Of a stretch of 23,901 nucleotides of DNA, positions 21,501 to 23,901 are shown in pieces; position 1 is the stretch's first letter; the number at the start of each line of letters is the position of its first letter. Location of the stretch: contig NW_003112478.1 of the NCBI RefSeq assembly GCF_000003605.2, forward strand, positions 151,332 to 175,232, read 5' to 3'. The notes under the pieces were generated by a model. The model ran no database searches, was not told the origin of the DNA, and saw nothing but the letters and a program-made list of their open reading frames with translations. This DNA comes from Saccoglossus kowalevskii. Taxonomy: Eukaryota > Hemichordata > Enteropneusta > Harrimaniidae. The position numbers and the translations under genes are program-made.

Positions 21501-21898
21501 TGTGTGGGTGAGTGTGTGGAAGGGGGAAAAGAGATGGTCACTATCAATTTTATTGAAATTAGATCTTGGTGGGCTAAAAAATTGTTATTATTTTGATTAT
21601 CACTTAAAAATTTTTACAATTTAAATAATAACTAAATTATAATTAAAAAATATTAAAAAATAAAACAAATTAAGCCAACCAGGATTTCATTTTAAGTAGT
21701 TTGTATCTCTGTATACTACTAATGTTTTTATAATCTCGCTAGCTCTATACAGAGTAGCAACATTGGCACCAACACTATACAAGAATCAATTCTCTGAAAT
21801 TTTTTATTTTTTGACCTACTTTTTTTGTCACCTTGTGGAGTATCAAATTCATATGATATCACTTCTTTTACCTTCTTCTCTTTCTTCTCTTTTTTTTT
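468..21898 (-). CDS. VARS1: Valyl-tRNA synthetase, cytosolic type, 22 exons visible, 5' end not resolved
   Basis: Class I aminoacyl-tRNA synthetase that charges tRNA-Val with valine in the cytosol and hydrolyses mischarged Thr-tRNA-Val in its CP1 editing domain. I joined 22 exons by hand using splice sites, reading phase and remembered similarity to animal and yeast ValRS. They total 3006 nt, exactly 1002 codons with the stop. In visible-residue numbering: Lys-rich linker 1-26; [13 protein letters not shown] (HIGH) 80-92; NPGCDHAG 116-123; editing-domain [11 protein letters not shown] 270-280 and AHDHNDYD 331-338; [12 protein letters not shown] 454-465; DEDVLDTW 519-526; KMSKS 598-602; anticodon-binding helices about 670-870; C-terminal coiled coil about 930-1001. 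No frameshift or stop was found, so the gene looks functional. Human VARS1 has about 260 more N-terminal residues (GST-like domain plus linker), not seen here. The family call is firm; the start is unknown. Exons are listed separately, numbered from the most 5' visible one. Confidence 0.96.
537..823. other. VARS last intron, first part: nothing recognised
   Basis: AT-rich intron between exon 22 and the short TIR element, with no open frame, repeat or RNA gene that I can support. The part from 1009 to 1371 is likewise featureless; the 66-codon minus-strand frame there has no recognisable content. Confidence 0.6.
824..980. mobile_element. Short inverted-repeat element (about 157 bp)
   Basis: GCCTGTAACTACATCTGACA at 824-843 pairs with TGGTCAGATGTAGTTAAAGGC ending at 980, giving an imperfect 20-bp terminal inverted repeat with no coding content between. 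Probably a small non-autonomous DNA element or foldback. No second copy was seen in the window. Its right edge coincides with the exon-19 shard at 978-1008. Confidence 0.5.
978..1008 (-). pseudogene. 31-bp shard of VARS exon 19 in the last intron
   Basis: Twenty-nine of 31 bases equal 4084-4114 inside exon 19, in the same orientation. The shard still reads [10 protein letters not shown] against [10 protein letters not shown] in the gene: one difference is silent and the other is Val to Leu. Similarity stops sharply on both sides, and no splice sites flank it at the exon's own boundaries. Most likely a small templated insertion or partial exon duplication. Confidence 0.7.
1372..1521 (-). CDS. 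VARS1: VARS exon 21, C-terminal coiled coil; GC donor
   Basis: Acceptor CTCCAACAG at 1522. Fifty codons: [40 protein letters not shown] and [10 protein letters not shown]. This is the first arm of the tRNA-binding coiled coil of ValRS. The best donor is GAAAAG|GCAAGT, a GC site that keeps the exact family length (VP plus 10 residues, then L..TE.E). A GT donor six bases on (AGT|GTGAGA) would add Ala-Ser in frame. Confidence 0.92.
1620..1806 (+). mobile_element. TA-flanked MITE, family A, copy 1
   Basis: Terminal inverted repeats CTGTAAAATACTTTATT and AATAAAGTATTTTACAG are perfect over 17 bp and flanked by TA on both sides, the target duplication of Tc1/mariner-type elements. An internal hairpin pairs TGGATTTTATTTTCGCTGAA (about 1723-1742) with TTCAGTGAAAATAAAATCCA. 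No coding capacity. Related copies are at 14330-14527 (inverted) and 20291-20501. Confidence 0.85.
1995..2578 (+). mobile_element. 3' end of a non-LTR retrotransposon (CR1/L2/Jockey-like)
   Basis: An open frame at 1995-2234, preceded by a stop at 1992-1994, reads [20 protein letters not shown], then [20 protein letters not shown] and [14 protein letters not shown] before TAA. YxTRS...F......WN.L...LK....FK..L...L is the usual C-terminus of CR1/L2-type LINE polyproteins. The 3' UTR (2235-2578) ends in a CTATT-repeat tail, as expected for short-repeat-tailed LINEs. It is 5' truncated, or its upstream part is unrecognisable, and it lies antisense to VARS. Confidence 0.75.
2699..2877 (-). CDS. 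VARS1: VARS exon 20
   Basis: I chose the acceptor CCTCATAG at 2878 over AG sites further inside because it alone restores phase (G|TG, Val) and the expected length. Donor CTTAAG|GTAAGA. It encodes [40 protein letters not shown] and [20 protein letters not shown]. This is the alpha/beta segment before the coiled coil, ending in the conserved C.V.L.L.G junction. Confidence 0.93.
2936..3155 (+). mobile_element. TTAA-type MITE, family B, copy 2 (3' end eroded)
   Basis: It matches the reverse complement of the copy at 126-361 over most of its length, including TATTCTTCAATATTTCTGG, GACAGACAAAATTTGAGT and AGTGCAGACTATAAAC. A TTAA remains at 2936-2939; the right terminus is no longer recognisable. 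It sits about 60 bp upstream of the VARS exon 20 acceptor. Confidence 0.7.
3488..3890. mobile_element. Degenerate DNA transposon relic, right end GTGTGACTGCGCCTTAA
   Basis: The right end, read on the minus strand, is TTAAGGCGCAGTCACACC, resembling the termini of many small invertebrate DNA elements. The interior is locally GC-rich with repeated GCGTTCT, GGCGAC and AACG words (3490-3880) unlike surrounding intron. No matching left terminus was found, so boundaries are approximate. The 60-codon plus-strand frame inside is not supported as a gene. Confidence 0.45.
4053..4164 (-). CDS. VARS1: VARS exon 19
   Basis: Acceptor TTTTCAG at 4165, donor GAAG|GTAAG. It encodes [20 protein letters not shown], then [17 protein letters not shown], ending with one base of a Val codon. 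The segment corresponds to human ..ITRAVRSLRADYNLT. A 31-bp internal piece (4084-4114) recurs at 978-1008 in the last intron. Confidence 0.95.
4346..4465. repeat. (TTATA)19 microsatellite with 11-bp flanking direct repeat
   Basis: Nineteen perfect TTATA units at 4361-4455. Both sides carry AACCATAGAAA (4346-4356 and 4455-4465). It lies in the intron between VARS exons 19 and 18. The repeat-encoded open frame is not a gene. Confidence 0.95.
4744..4950 (-). CDS. VARS1: VARS exon 18, anticodon-binding domain
   Basis: Acceptor TTTTCTAG at 4951, donor AAT|GTGAGT. Its 69 residues include [40 protein letters not shown] and [38 protein letters not shown] is a hallmark of the ValRS helical domain. 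Confidence 0.97.
5106..7620. repeat. 2.5-kb AT-rich minisatellite with higher-order structure
   Basis: Built from 11-13-bp half-units that all begin TATATTC: A (TATATTCTAATC), B (TATATTCCATTT) and C (TATATTCTACCTG). A-B pairs give a 24-bp unit. A longer C-B-A-B-A-B block of about 72-75 bp recurs, for example near 5511, 5585, 5948 and 6466. Three identical 30-bp units stand at 7261-7350, a recent local expansion. After about 7450 the array decays into AT-rich sequence. It fills the intron between VARS exons 18 and 17. Open frames of 363 codons on plus and about 65 codons on minus follow from the unit length and are not genes. Confidence 0.97.
7666..7821 (-). CDS. VARS1: VARS exon 17, anticodon-binding domain
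   Basis: Acceptor TTCATAG at 7822, donor GTG|GTATGT. It encodes [40 protein letters not shown] and [21 protein letters not shown] and W.YE.CDVY are conserved helices of the anticodon-binding domain. The next intron toward the 3' end is filled by a minisatellite. Confidence 0.97.
7822..8397. other. VARS intron between exons 17 and 16: nothing recognised
   Basis: AT-rich, with short A runs at 7930-7980 and 8331-8340. No inverted repeats, tails or coding similarity were noticed. Confidence 0.6.
8398..8525 (-). CDS. VARS1: VARS exon 16, anticodon-binding domain
   Basis: Acceptor CTTAACAG at 8526, donor CAG|GTGAGG. It encodes [20 protein letters not shown] and [20 protein letters not shown], then QIQ. 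GRDIN.D..R..GYR.FCNKLWN.TKF begins the helical anticodon-binding domain. Confidence 0.97.
8526..10170. other. VARS introns flanking exon 15: nothing recognised
   Basis: Two introns, 8526-9137 and 9286-10170, around exon 15. The 81-codon plus-strand frame at 8710-8955 is low-complexity and lacks any motif. No repeat family shared with the rest of the window was seen. Confidence 0.55.
9138..9285 (-). CDS. VARS1: VARS exon 15
   Basis: Acceptor TTATTTCAG at 9286, donor CAAG|GTAGGT. It encodes [40 protein letters not shown] and [25 protein letters not shown] marks the end of the catalytic domain in ValRS. It ends with one base of a Gly codon. Confidence 0.97.
10171..10401 (-). CDS. VARS1: VARS exon 14, KMSKS loop
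   Basis: Acceptor TTTGCAG at 10402, donor GAG|GTTAGT. Its 77 residues include [39 protein letters not shown] and [21 protein letters not shown] at 10222-10236 is the class I signature loop that stabilises the ATP transition state. Both signature motifs are therefore canonical. Confidence 0.98.
10640..10940 (-). repeat. Degenerate tandem duplication of the VARS exon 13 end and donor
   Basis: Four copies of a 64-85-bp unit, phased by ATAGAGAATGG-like words at 10706, 10771, 10835 and 10920. The last copy overlaps the 3' half of exon 13, its donor and the first intron bases. On the minus strand each copy carries CCATTCTCTATATTTGGATG-like sequence (coding FSIFGW in the real exon) and a degenerate donor region. 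The first copy also preserves the intron part (ACAAATATTCAAAGTAGGTA). In copies 1 and 2 the donor GT is lost; copy 3 keeps only a weak GGTGTAT. Confidence 0.8.
10901..10971 (-). CDS. VARS1: VARS exon 13
   Basis: Acceptor TTTCTGTAG at 10972, donor ACG|GTGAGC. It encodes [20 protein letters not shown] and WPDT, the invariant [17 protein letters not shown] block that precedes the KMSKS half of the fold. The 3' half of this exon and its donor lie at the edge of a degenerate tandem duplication in the downstream intron (see the repeat at 10640-10940). Confidence 0.96.
11017..11198 (+). mobile_element. TTAA-flanked MITE, family B, copy 3 (internally shortened)
   Basis: TTAA at 11017-11020 and 11195-11198. 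The left end CTTTTTCACTACCAAA and right end TTTAAAGG resemble the family B termini, and the interior shares the GCCAACAGACAAAATTTGAG core. About 174 bp between TTAA sites, against 236 bp in copy 1. It lies just upstream of VARS exon 13. Confidence 0.65.
11199..11711. other. VARS intron between exons 13 and 12: nothing recognised
   Basis: Intron sequence beyond family B MITE copy 3. It contains a small inverted pair around 11540-11570 (CACTCGCAAAGTGTGAG) but no element boundaries. Confidence 0.5.
11712..11817 (-). CDS. VARS1: VARS exon 12
   Basis: Acceptor TTGTTAG at 11818, donor CAAG|GTAGGT. It encodes [20 protein letters not shown] and [15 protein letters not shown], ending with one base of an Asp codon. 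It matches the family segment YWV.GR...EA..KA. No minus-strand open frame of 60 codons covers it because the exon is short. Confidence 0.94.
11936..12026 (-). CDS. VARS1: VARS exon 11, catalytic core
   Basis: Acceptor GTCACAG at 12027, donor GGTGAT|GTAAGT. It encodes [20 protein letters not shown], then [23 protein letters not shown] is one of the most conserved blocks of class Ia synthetases and lines the active site. Confidence 0.97.
12292..12450 (-). CDS. VARS1: VARS exon 10
   Basis: Acceptor TTTTGCAG at 12451, donor ATCAG|GTGAG. It encodes [40 protein letters not shown] and [12 protein letters not shown]. With exon 9 it gives the conserved C.RS.D.VEPL..PQWYV block, where the chain returns from CP1 to the catalytic fold. 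Confidence 0.96.
12836..12939 (-). CDS. VARS1: VARS exon 9, end of CP1
   Basis: Acceptor ATTTTCAG at 12940, donor TGCAG|GTACG. It encodes [20 protein letters not shown] and [14 protein letters not shown], ending with two bases of a Ser codon. This matches the conserved G..RF.ARK..L..LKE.GL segment at the CP1 C-terminal edge. Confidence 0.95.
13286..13749. repeat. 27/24-bp minisatellite, 18 units
   Basis: Unit ATGATAAGTTATGACCTCTATGTCAAC (27 bp, written once here as ATGATAAGTTATGACC plus TCTATGTCAAC); five units lack the leading ATG and are 24 bp. Since both lengths are multiples of three, open frames run through on both strands (154 codons plus, 156 minus); neither is supported as a gene. 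Units 1-3 share GTGATG in place of GTTATG, indicating local amplification. Seventeen units carry TGACCT (AGGTCA on minus). It lies in the intron between VARS exons 9 and 8. Confidence 0.97.
14330..14527 (-). mobile_element. TA-flanked MITE, family A, copy 2 (inverted, left end eroded)
   Basis: The right terminus TAAAGTATTTTACAG plus TA is intact; the left terminus is reduced to AATACTTTA. The interior is the reverse complement of copy 1, including CAACTTGTCAAAAATCAGTG and the GGAATGATTCAGTGAA hairpin. It carries an extra GCACCAAAAACGTCTTTTTC segment also present in copy 3. Confidence 0.8.
15543..15667 (-). CDS. VARS1: VARS exon 8, CP1 editing domain
   Basis: Acceptor ATCTAG at 15668, donor GCT|GTAAGT. 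It encodes [20 protein letters not shown], then [20 protein letters not shown]. With exon 7 it forms [14 protein letters not shown], which carries the conserved Asp of the post-transfer editing site. Confidence 0.96.
16224..16403 (-). CDS. VARS1: VARS exon 7, CP1 editing active site
   Basis: Acceptor TTATTACAG at 16404, donor ACAG|GTGAGT. It encodes [40 protein letters not shown] and [31 protein letters not shown] is the threonine-rich editing-site motif shared by ValRS, IleRS and LeuRS. Phases 1 in and 1 out agree with both neighbours. Confidence 0.96.
16562..17420. mobile_element. 859-bp TIR DNA element filling a VARS intron
   Basis: The left end TACCATACTGGACTATGTTA (then GCGCC) matches the inverted right end TACCATACTGGACCGCGTTA (then GCGCC) over about 28 bp. 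Reading TA as the target duplication, the element runs 16564-17418, which would fit a Tc1/mariner or pogo-like group. Subterminal AAGCGCCCACCCCTTAAAA and AAGCCCCCACCCTTAAAA form a direct pair. No convincing transposase frame remains. It occupies most of the intron between exons 7 and 6. Confidence 0.75.
17511..17619 (-). CDS. VARS1: VARS exon 6, CP1 editing domain
   Basis: Acceptor TTTCTAG at 17620, donor TCAG|GTAAAT. It encodes [20 protein letters not shown] and [16 protein letters not shown], the start of the CP1 editing domain (human [30 protein letters not shown]). It ends with one base of an Asp codon. No long open frame covers it, so it was found by reading the minus strand directly. 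Confidence 0.95.
17876..18077 (-). CDS. VARS1: VARS exon 5, entry to the CP1 insertion; GC donor
   Basis: Acceptor TTATAG at 18078. It encodes [40 protein letters not shown] and [16 protein letters not shown], ending LNSAISDIE. The donor is GAG|GCAAGT, a GC site with otherwise ideal consensus. It is required by phase and by the uninterrupted family alignment SDIE-V into exon 6. No plausible GT donor lies nearby. Confidence 0.95.
18343..18507 (-). CDS. VARS1: VARS exon 4, catalytic domain
   Basis: Acceptor TTATACAG at 18508, donor GA|GTAAGT. It encodes [20 protein letters not shown], then [20 protein letters not shown] and [26 protein letters not shown] forms part of the amino acid and adenylate pocket and is nearly identical in all eukaryotic ValRS. 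It ends with two bases of a Glu codon. Confidence 0.97.
18508..19471. other. VARS intron between exons 4 and 3, exon-4 side: nothing recognised
   Basis: About 960 bp of AT-rich intron before the SINE. No coding similarity, inverted repeat or tail was noticed. The part after the SINE, 19958-20076, is equally plain. Confidence 0.55.
19472..19957 (+). mobile_element. tRNA-derived SINE with 16-bp target-site duplication
   Basis: Direct repeats AACAAGCTGACGCAAC (19472-19487) and AACAAGCTGACTCAAC (19942-19957), 15 of 16 identical, bound a 454-bp insertion. Its head holds RNA polymerase III promoter boxes: A box TAGCCTAGTGG at 19498-19508 and B box GTTCAATCC at 19542-19550. The tail is A-rich (about 19920-19941). 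The middle is unrelated to tRNA. It is antisense to VARS, between exons 4 and 3. I cannot assign it to a named SINE family. Confidence 0.88.
20077..20210 (-). CDS. VARS1: VARS exon 3, HIGH motif
   Basis: Acceptor TGTAACAG at 20211, donor TG|GTGAGT. It encodes [20 protein letters not shown], then [24 protein letters not shown] at 20115-20126 is the class I HIGH signature that binds ATP. The exon ends with two bases of a Trp codon completed in exon 4. A longer open frame across 19864-20244 uses a different frame and is spurious. Confidence 0.97.
20291..20501 (+). mobile_element. TA-flanked MITE, family A, copy 3
   Basis: Left end AAAATACTTTATT, right end AATAAAGTATTTTACAG followed by TA. The interior matches copy 1 in the same orientation (TATGGAATTTATTTTCACTG, AGGAAAAAAGGTATATT). 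Located in the intron between VARS exons 3 and 2. Confidence 0.8.
20502..21307. other. VARS intron between exons 3 and 2: mostly unrecognised
   Basis: After family A MITE copy 3 the intron has no supported gene. GAAAGGTGACGAAATAATTT near 20758 and CTCAAAAGGTTAA at 20783-20795 faintly resemble the end of family B MITEs and may be a worn fragment. Confidence 0.4.
21308..21408 (-). CDS. VARS1: VARS exon 2, start of the catalytic core
   Basis: Acceptor TTTTAG at 21409, donor GGT|GTAAGT. It completes the split Asn codon and adds 33 residues including [20 protein letters not shown] and FFKPEYG. This is the invariant entry segment of the ValRS Rossmann domain (human [20 protein letters not shown]). 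Phase runs cleanly into exon 3. Confidence 0.95.
21820..21898 (-). CDS. VARS1: VARS exon 1 (visible), Lys-rich linker
   Basis: Most 5' exon I can support. It follows a T-rich tract ending in TTTTAG at 21899 and ends at GT (21819-21818). It starts in phase 0 and ends with one base of a split Asn codon. It encodes 26 residues: [13 protein letters not shown], then [13 protein letters not shown], matching the charged linker and ITYD..TP.GEKKD segment just before the ValRS catalytic core. The exon opens with nine A's, a possible slippage site. Since it begins in phase 0 without ATG, at least one exon lies upstream. Confidence 0.85.
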
Positions 21899-23177
21899 CT
21901 AAAAGCAAAAATTAAATGGTACTTAACATACATAACAAGAAACAGCATCATAGTGATCATTCTCTGGCACAATTTTCAACCGGTGAGTAACGATAGATGA
22001 TAGTTTTCATGGTGGGATATACGAAAGAAAGTATAATTATATTGACATTTATTTATGATTTATCTTGATATATTTGTGGATGTCTGAGAGCAACAATAGC
22101 ACTTCAGTGTTGACAAAATTTTACTCATGATCTATCATGTCTACTGAAAAAAAAAAAAGTTGGTCGATCGAGACACAAAATAAATTATATGTTTTTTTTC
22201 CAGGTTATTTTAATTTTCGAGTTAACGTCAGCGTTTTTCCGCAATTTAATCGTATTACCAACTTAGACAAAATTAATTTTTTATTGAAAACATAAAAAAA
22301 AAAATCTACTACTGAGAGAAAAGTGGTGTACTATTTCTATCATATTAAGTCATGTGACCAAAACGCTGAAAATTAATATTTCATGTATGCTGCAACAATG
22401 ACCATATATTTGTACAGGAATGTTCTATTCGGTGGGAGGGGGAGATAGGATTAGAGGTTTCACACCACAATTAGAATTTCTATCAGGGTATTTTTTGCAA
22501 TGGATACACGTAGCATGCCTTGTTATGTGATATTATACCACAATAGCCAAGCCTTAGAATTGTAGAATTTTAGCAAAAAGCAGTTCCAAGCTGACTGAAA
22601 AAATTTGAGTGAGCATTCAGCTTGGTTAATTTTTTTCCAATAACACTTGTACATTGTTGAATCTGTCTCATTTTGGGAGTTTTTAACGGCTGTGATGAAG
22701 ATGATTTATATTATTTGATTTTGAAAACTAAACAAACCACATTTAATTTTTTTTTAATTTTGAGCATTTGAATCCTTTCCATGTGTGTAAGCTTTTCTTT
22801 TCAAGTTTTTAGTATTTTTGTTTACAGAGAGTTAATTGTAGTACGCGTCCTCTAAATCCAAAACTAGGTTCAGTGAGTTTTTTTCTACCAACCTTTTTTT
22901 CTTTTAATAGCTTCATAAGGGTAATAAGGGTAGTTATGGAGCTAGATGTCATTAGATCATTCACTGCAGTGAGGCTCAAAACGCTTCTTGCTTTATGTGA
23001 AGTGGGGAAAATAGTATACTGGTAGTACCTATTATCAAATTAACTATATACTAAGAAAAACATGTGACAACTATACCTTTCTTACTACTGGCAATAATTT
23101 CTAAATAAACATGTTCTTCAACTCGGGAGAGAAATGTAAGTGTCGATCAGGAGACACTCGATACAGAGACATCTTTT
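21899..23177. other. Region upstream of visible VARS exon 1
   Basis: Very AT-rich, with several T and A homopolymers. It could be intron or 5' flank. Apart from the candidate exon at 22893-22963 I see no exon, CpG-rich stretch or clear core promoter. Confidence 0.5.
22893..22963 (-). other. Weak candidate 5' exon of VARS
   Basis: Between an acceptor-like CACTGCAG (22964) and donor AAAG|GTTGGT lies an open segment ending in phase 0, as exon 1 requires. It contains an in-frame ATG followed by TSSSITTLITLMKLLKEKK, which would run into the Lys-rich exon 1. Either an internal exon or a first exon starting at that ATG is possible. The splice sites are mediocre and I know no homologous sequence, so this is only a lead. 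Confidence 0.22.
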
Positions 23178-23901
23178 GATAATAATAATAACTTTATTAC
23201 ACTACTATGCCATCAGAGGGCGCAGTATGGTAAATAAAATACAAATCATAAGAAAAAATACAGTAGCTAGACTATAAGATAAAATTAAAAATAAAAGATG
23301 TTAAAAGCTTAATAGGAAAAACAAATTAACGATAGTTACAGGATTCTCCCAATGTAGAGGTGATAGCTATCATATACCTGATTTCTGTTTTGCCTTATTT
23401 AGAAACTTTGCCAGGGGTATGAAGCACGTCATTATTTTAATGAAATTGTCTGTTTTATTTAGTTTATTTTTAATTCCTATTTCTTGAAACAGCTCCCCTC
23501 TTTCTTTATTGAGAAATTCACAATCTAGGATAAAATGTTGTTCGTCCTCAACTGAATTTGTATGACAATTTTTACAAAATCGCTCATCCGCAGGAATTTT
23601 TGGTCGTTGTCTGCCTCTTTCAACTTCTAAATTATGATCACTAAGCCTAAATTTACTCACAATTCTCCGAAGGCTGAAGTTTGTTATTTCGGTCAGGTAA
23701 GTTTCTATTTTCAAAAACGATTTAAACAATTTATATGTTCTCATTTTATTGCCATCTTTACCATTTTTACTGTGAGGAGAATTTAAGCTTTCTTTCCATA
23801 ATTTTTCATAATCTTTTGTGAGTTTTATTTTAACAACATTTGAGATTTGATCAATGTTATTTACTTTATGGTTTAATTTTATTGTTTCAAAGTCATTGTG
23901 G
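23178..23901 (-). mobile_element. 3' end of a LINE with (TTA)n tail
   Basis: Read on the minus strand: coding end (above), about 170 bp of 3' UTR, then AATAAAG followed by TTATTATTATTATC at 23179-23199, where similarity to the element presumably stops. Short-repeat tails of this kind mark several LINE clades. The element continues beyond the window. It lies upstream of, and on the same strand as, the visible VARS exons. Confidence 0.7.
23370..23900 (-). CDS. Non-LTR retrotransposon ORF2, C-terminal part (5' end outside window)
   Basis: An uninterrupted frame of 176 codons from the window edge to a TGA at 23370-23372. It contains LWKESLNSP, NKMRTYKLFKSFLKIETYL, SKFRLSDHNLEVERGR and a zinc-knuckle-like CKNCHTNSVEDEQHFILDC (C-x2-C-x9-H-x4-C). 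This arrangement, K.R.S.H.L.IE.GR followed by CxxC...H....C, is the usual tail of invertebrate LINE reverse-transcriptase polyproteins, downstream of the RT domain. It keeps its frame to the natural stop, so the copy may be young. The clade was not determined. Confidence 0.8.
   Translation of the reverse strand, partial: HNDFETIKLNHKVNNIDQISNVVKIKLTKDYEKLWKESLNSPHSKNGKDGNKMRTYKLFKSFLKIETYLTEITNFSLRRIVSKFRLSDHNLEVERGRQRPKIPADERFCKNCHTNSVEDEQHFILDCEFLNKERGELFQEIGIKNKLNKTDNFIKIMTCFIPLAKFLNKAKQKSGI

Overview
This window is eukaryotic, from an AT-rich invertebrate genome. One 22-exon gene on the minus strand spans almost all of it, with GT-AG (and two GC-AG) introns full of transposon relics and tandem repeats. 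No prokaryotic gene, operon or CRISPR array is visible. The repeat types (a tRNA-headed SINE, non-LTR retrotransposons with short-repeat tails, TA- and TTAA-flanked MITEs) would suit a marine invertebrate such as a lophotrochozoan or basal deuterostome. The sequence alone does not fix the species.

The gene is cytosolic valyl-tRNA synthetase (VARS1 type). From 21898 down to the stop at 468-470, 22 exons join in phase into exactly 1002 codons (1001 residues plus stop). They run from the lysine-rich linker before the catalytic core to the C-terminal coiled coil. The HIGH motif (HLGH, 20115-20126), the CP1 editing domain motifs (ATTRVET; HDHNDYD), the catalytic block [17 protein letters not shown] (10222-10236) and the anticodon-binding domain are all present and undamaged. 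The true N-terminus is not identified. It lies upstream of 21898, perhaps in a weak candidate exon at 22893-22963 or outside the window. No GST-like N-terminal domain, as in vertebrate VARS1, is seen here.

Layout from low to high coordinates: TTAA-flanked MITE holding the likely VARS poly(A) signal (122-365); last exon; last intron with a short TIR element and a 31-bp shard of exon 19; exon 21; TIR MITE copy 1 and a plus-strand LINE 3' end (1.6-2.6 kb); exons 20-18 with a second TTAA MITE, a degenerate DNA element and a (TTATA)19 tract; a 2.5-kb minisatellite (about 5.1-7.6 kb) filling one intron; exons 17-13, with a tandem duplication of the exon-13 3' end and donor site (10.64-10.94 kb); exons 12-9; a 27/24-bp minisatellite (13.28-13.75 kb) and MITE copy 2; exons 8 and 7; an 859-bp TIR element filling the next intron; exons 6-4; a tRNA-derived SINE with a 16-bp target-site duplication (19.47-19.96 kb); exon 3; MITE copy 3; exons 2 and 1; and finally the 3' end of a minus-strand LINE running off the window edge.

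No new enzymatic system was found. The most unusual signals concern gene architecture: two GC-AG introns, pieces of two coding exons duplicated into introns, and a transposon-supplied poly(A) signal.
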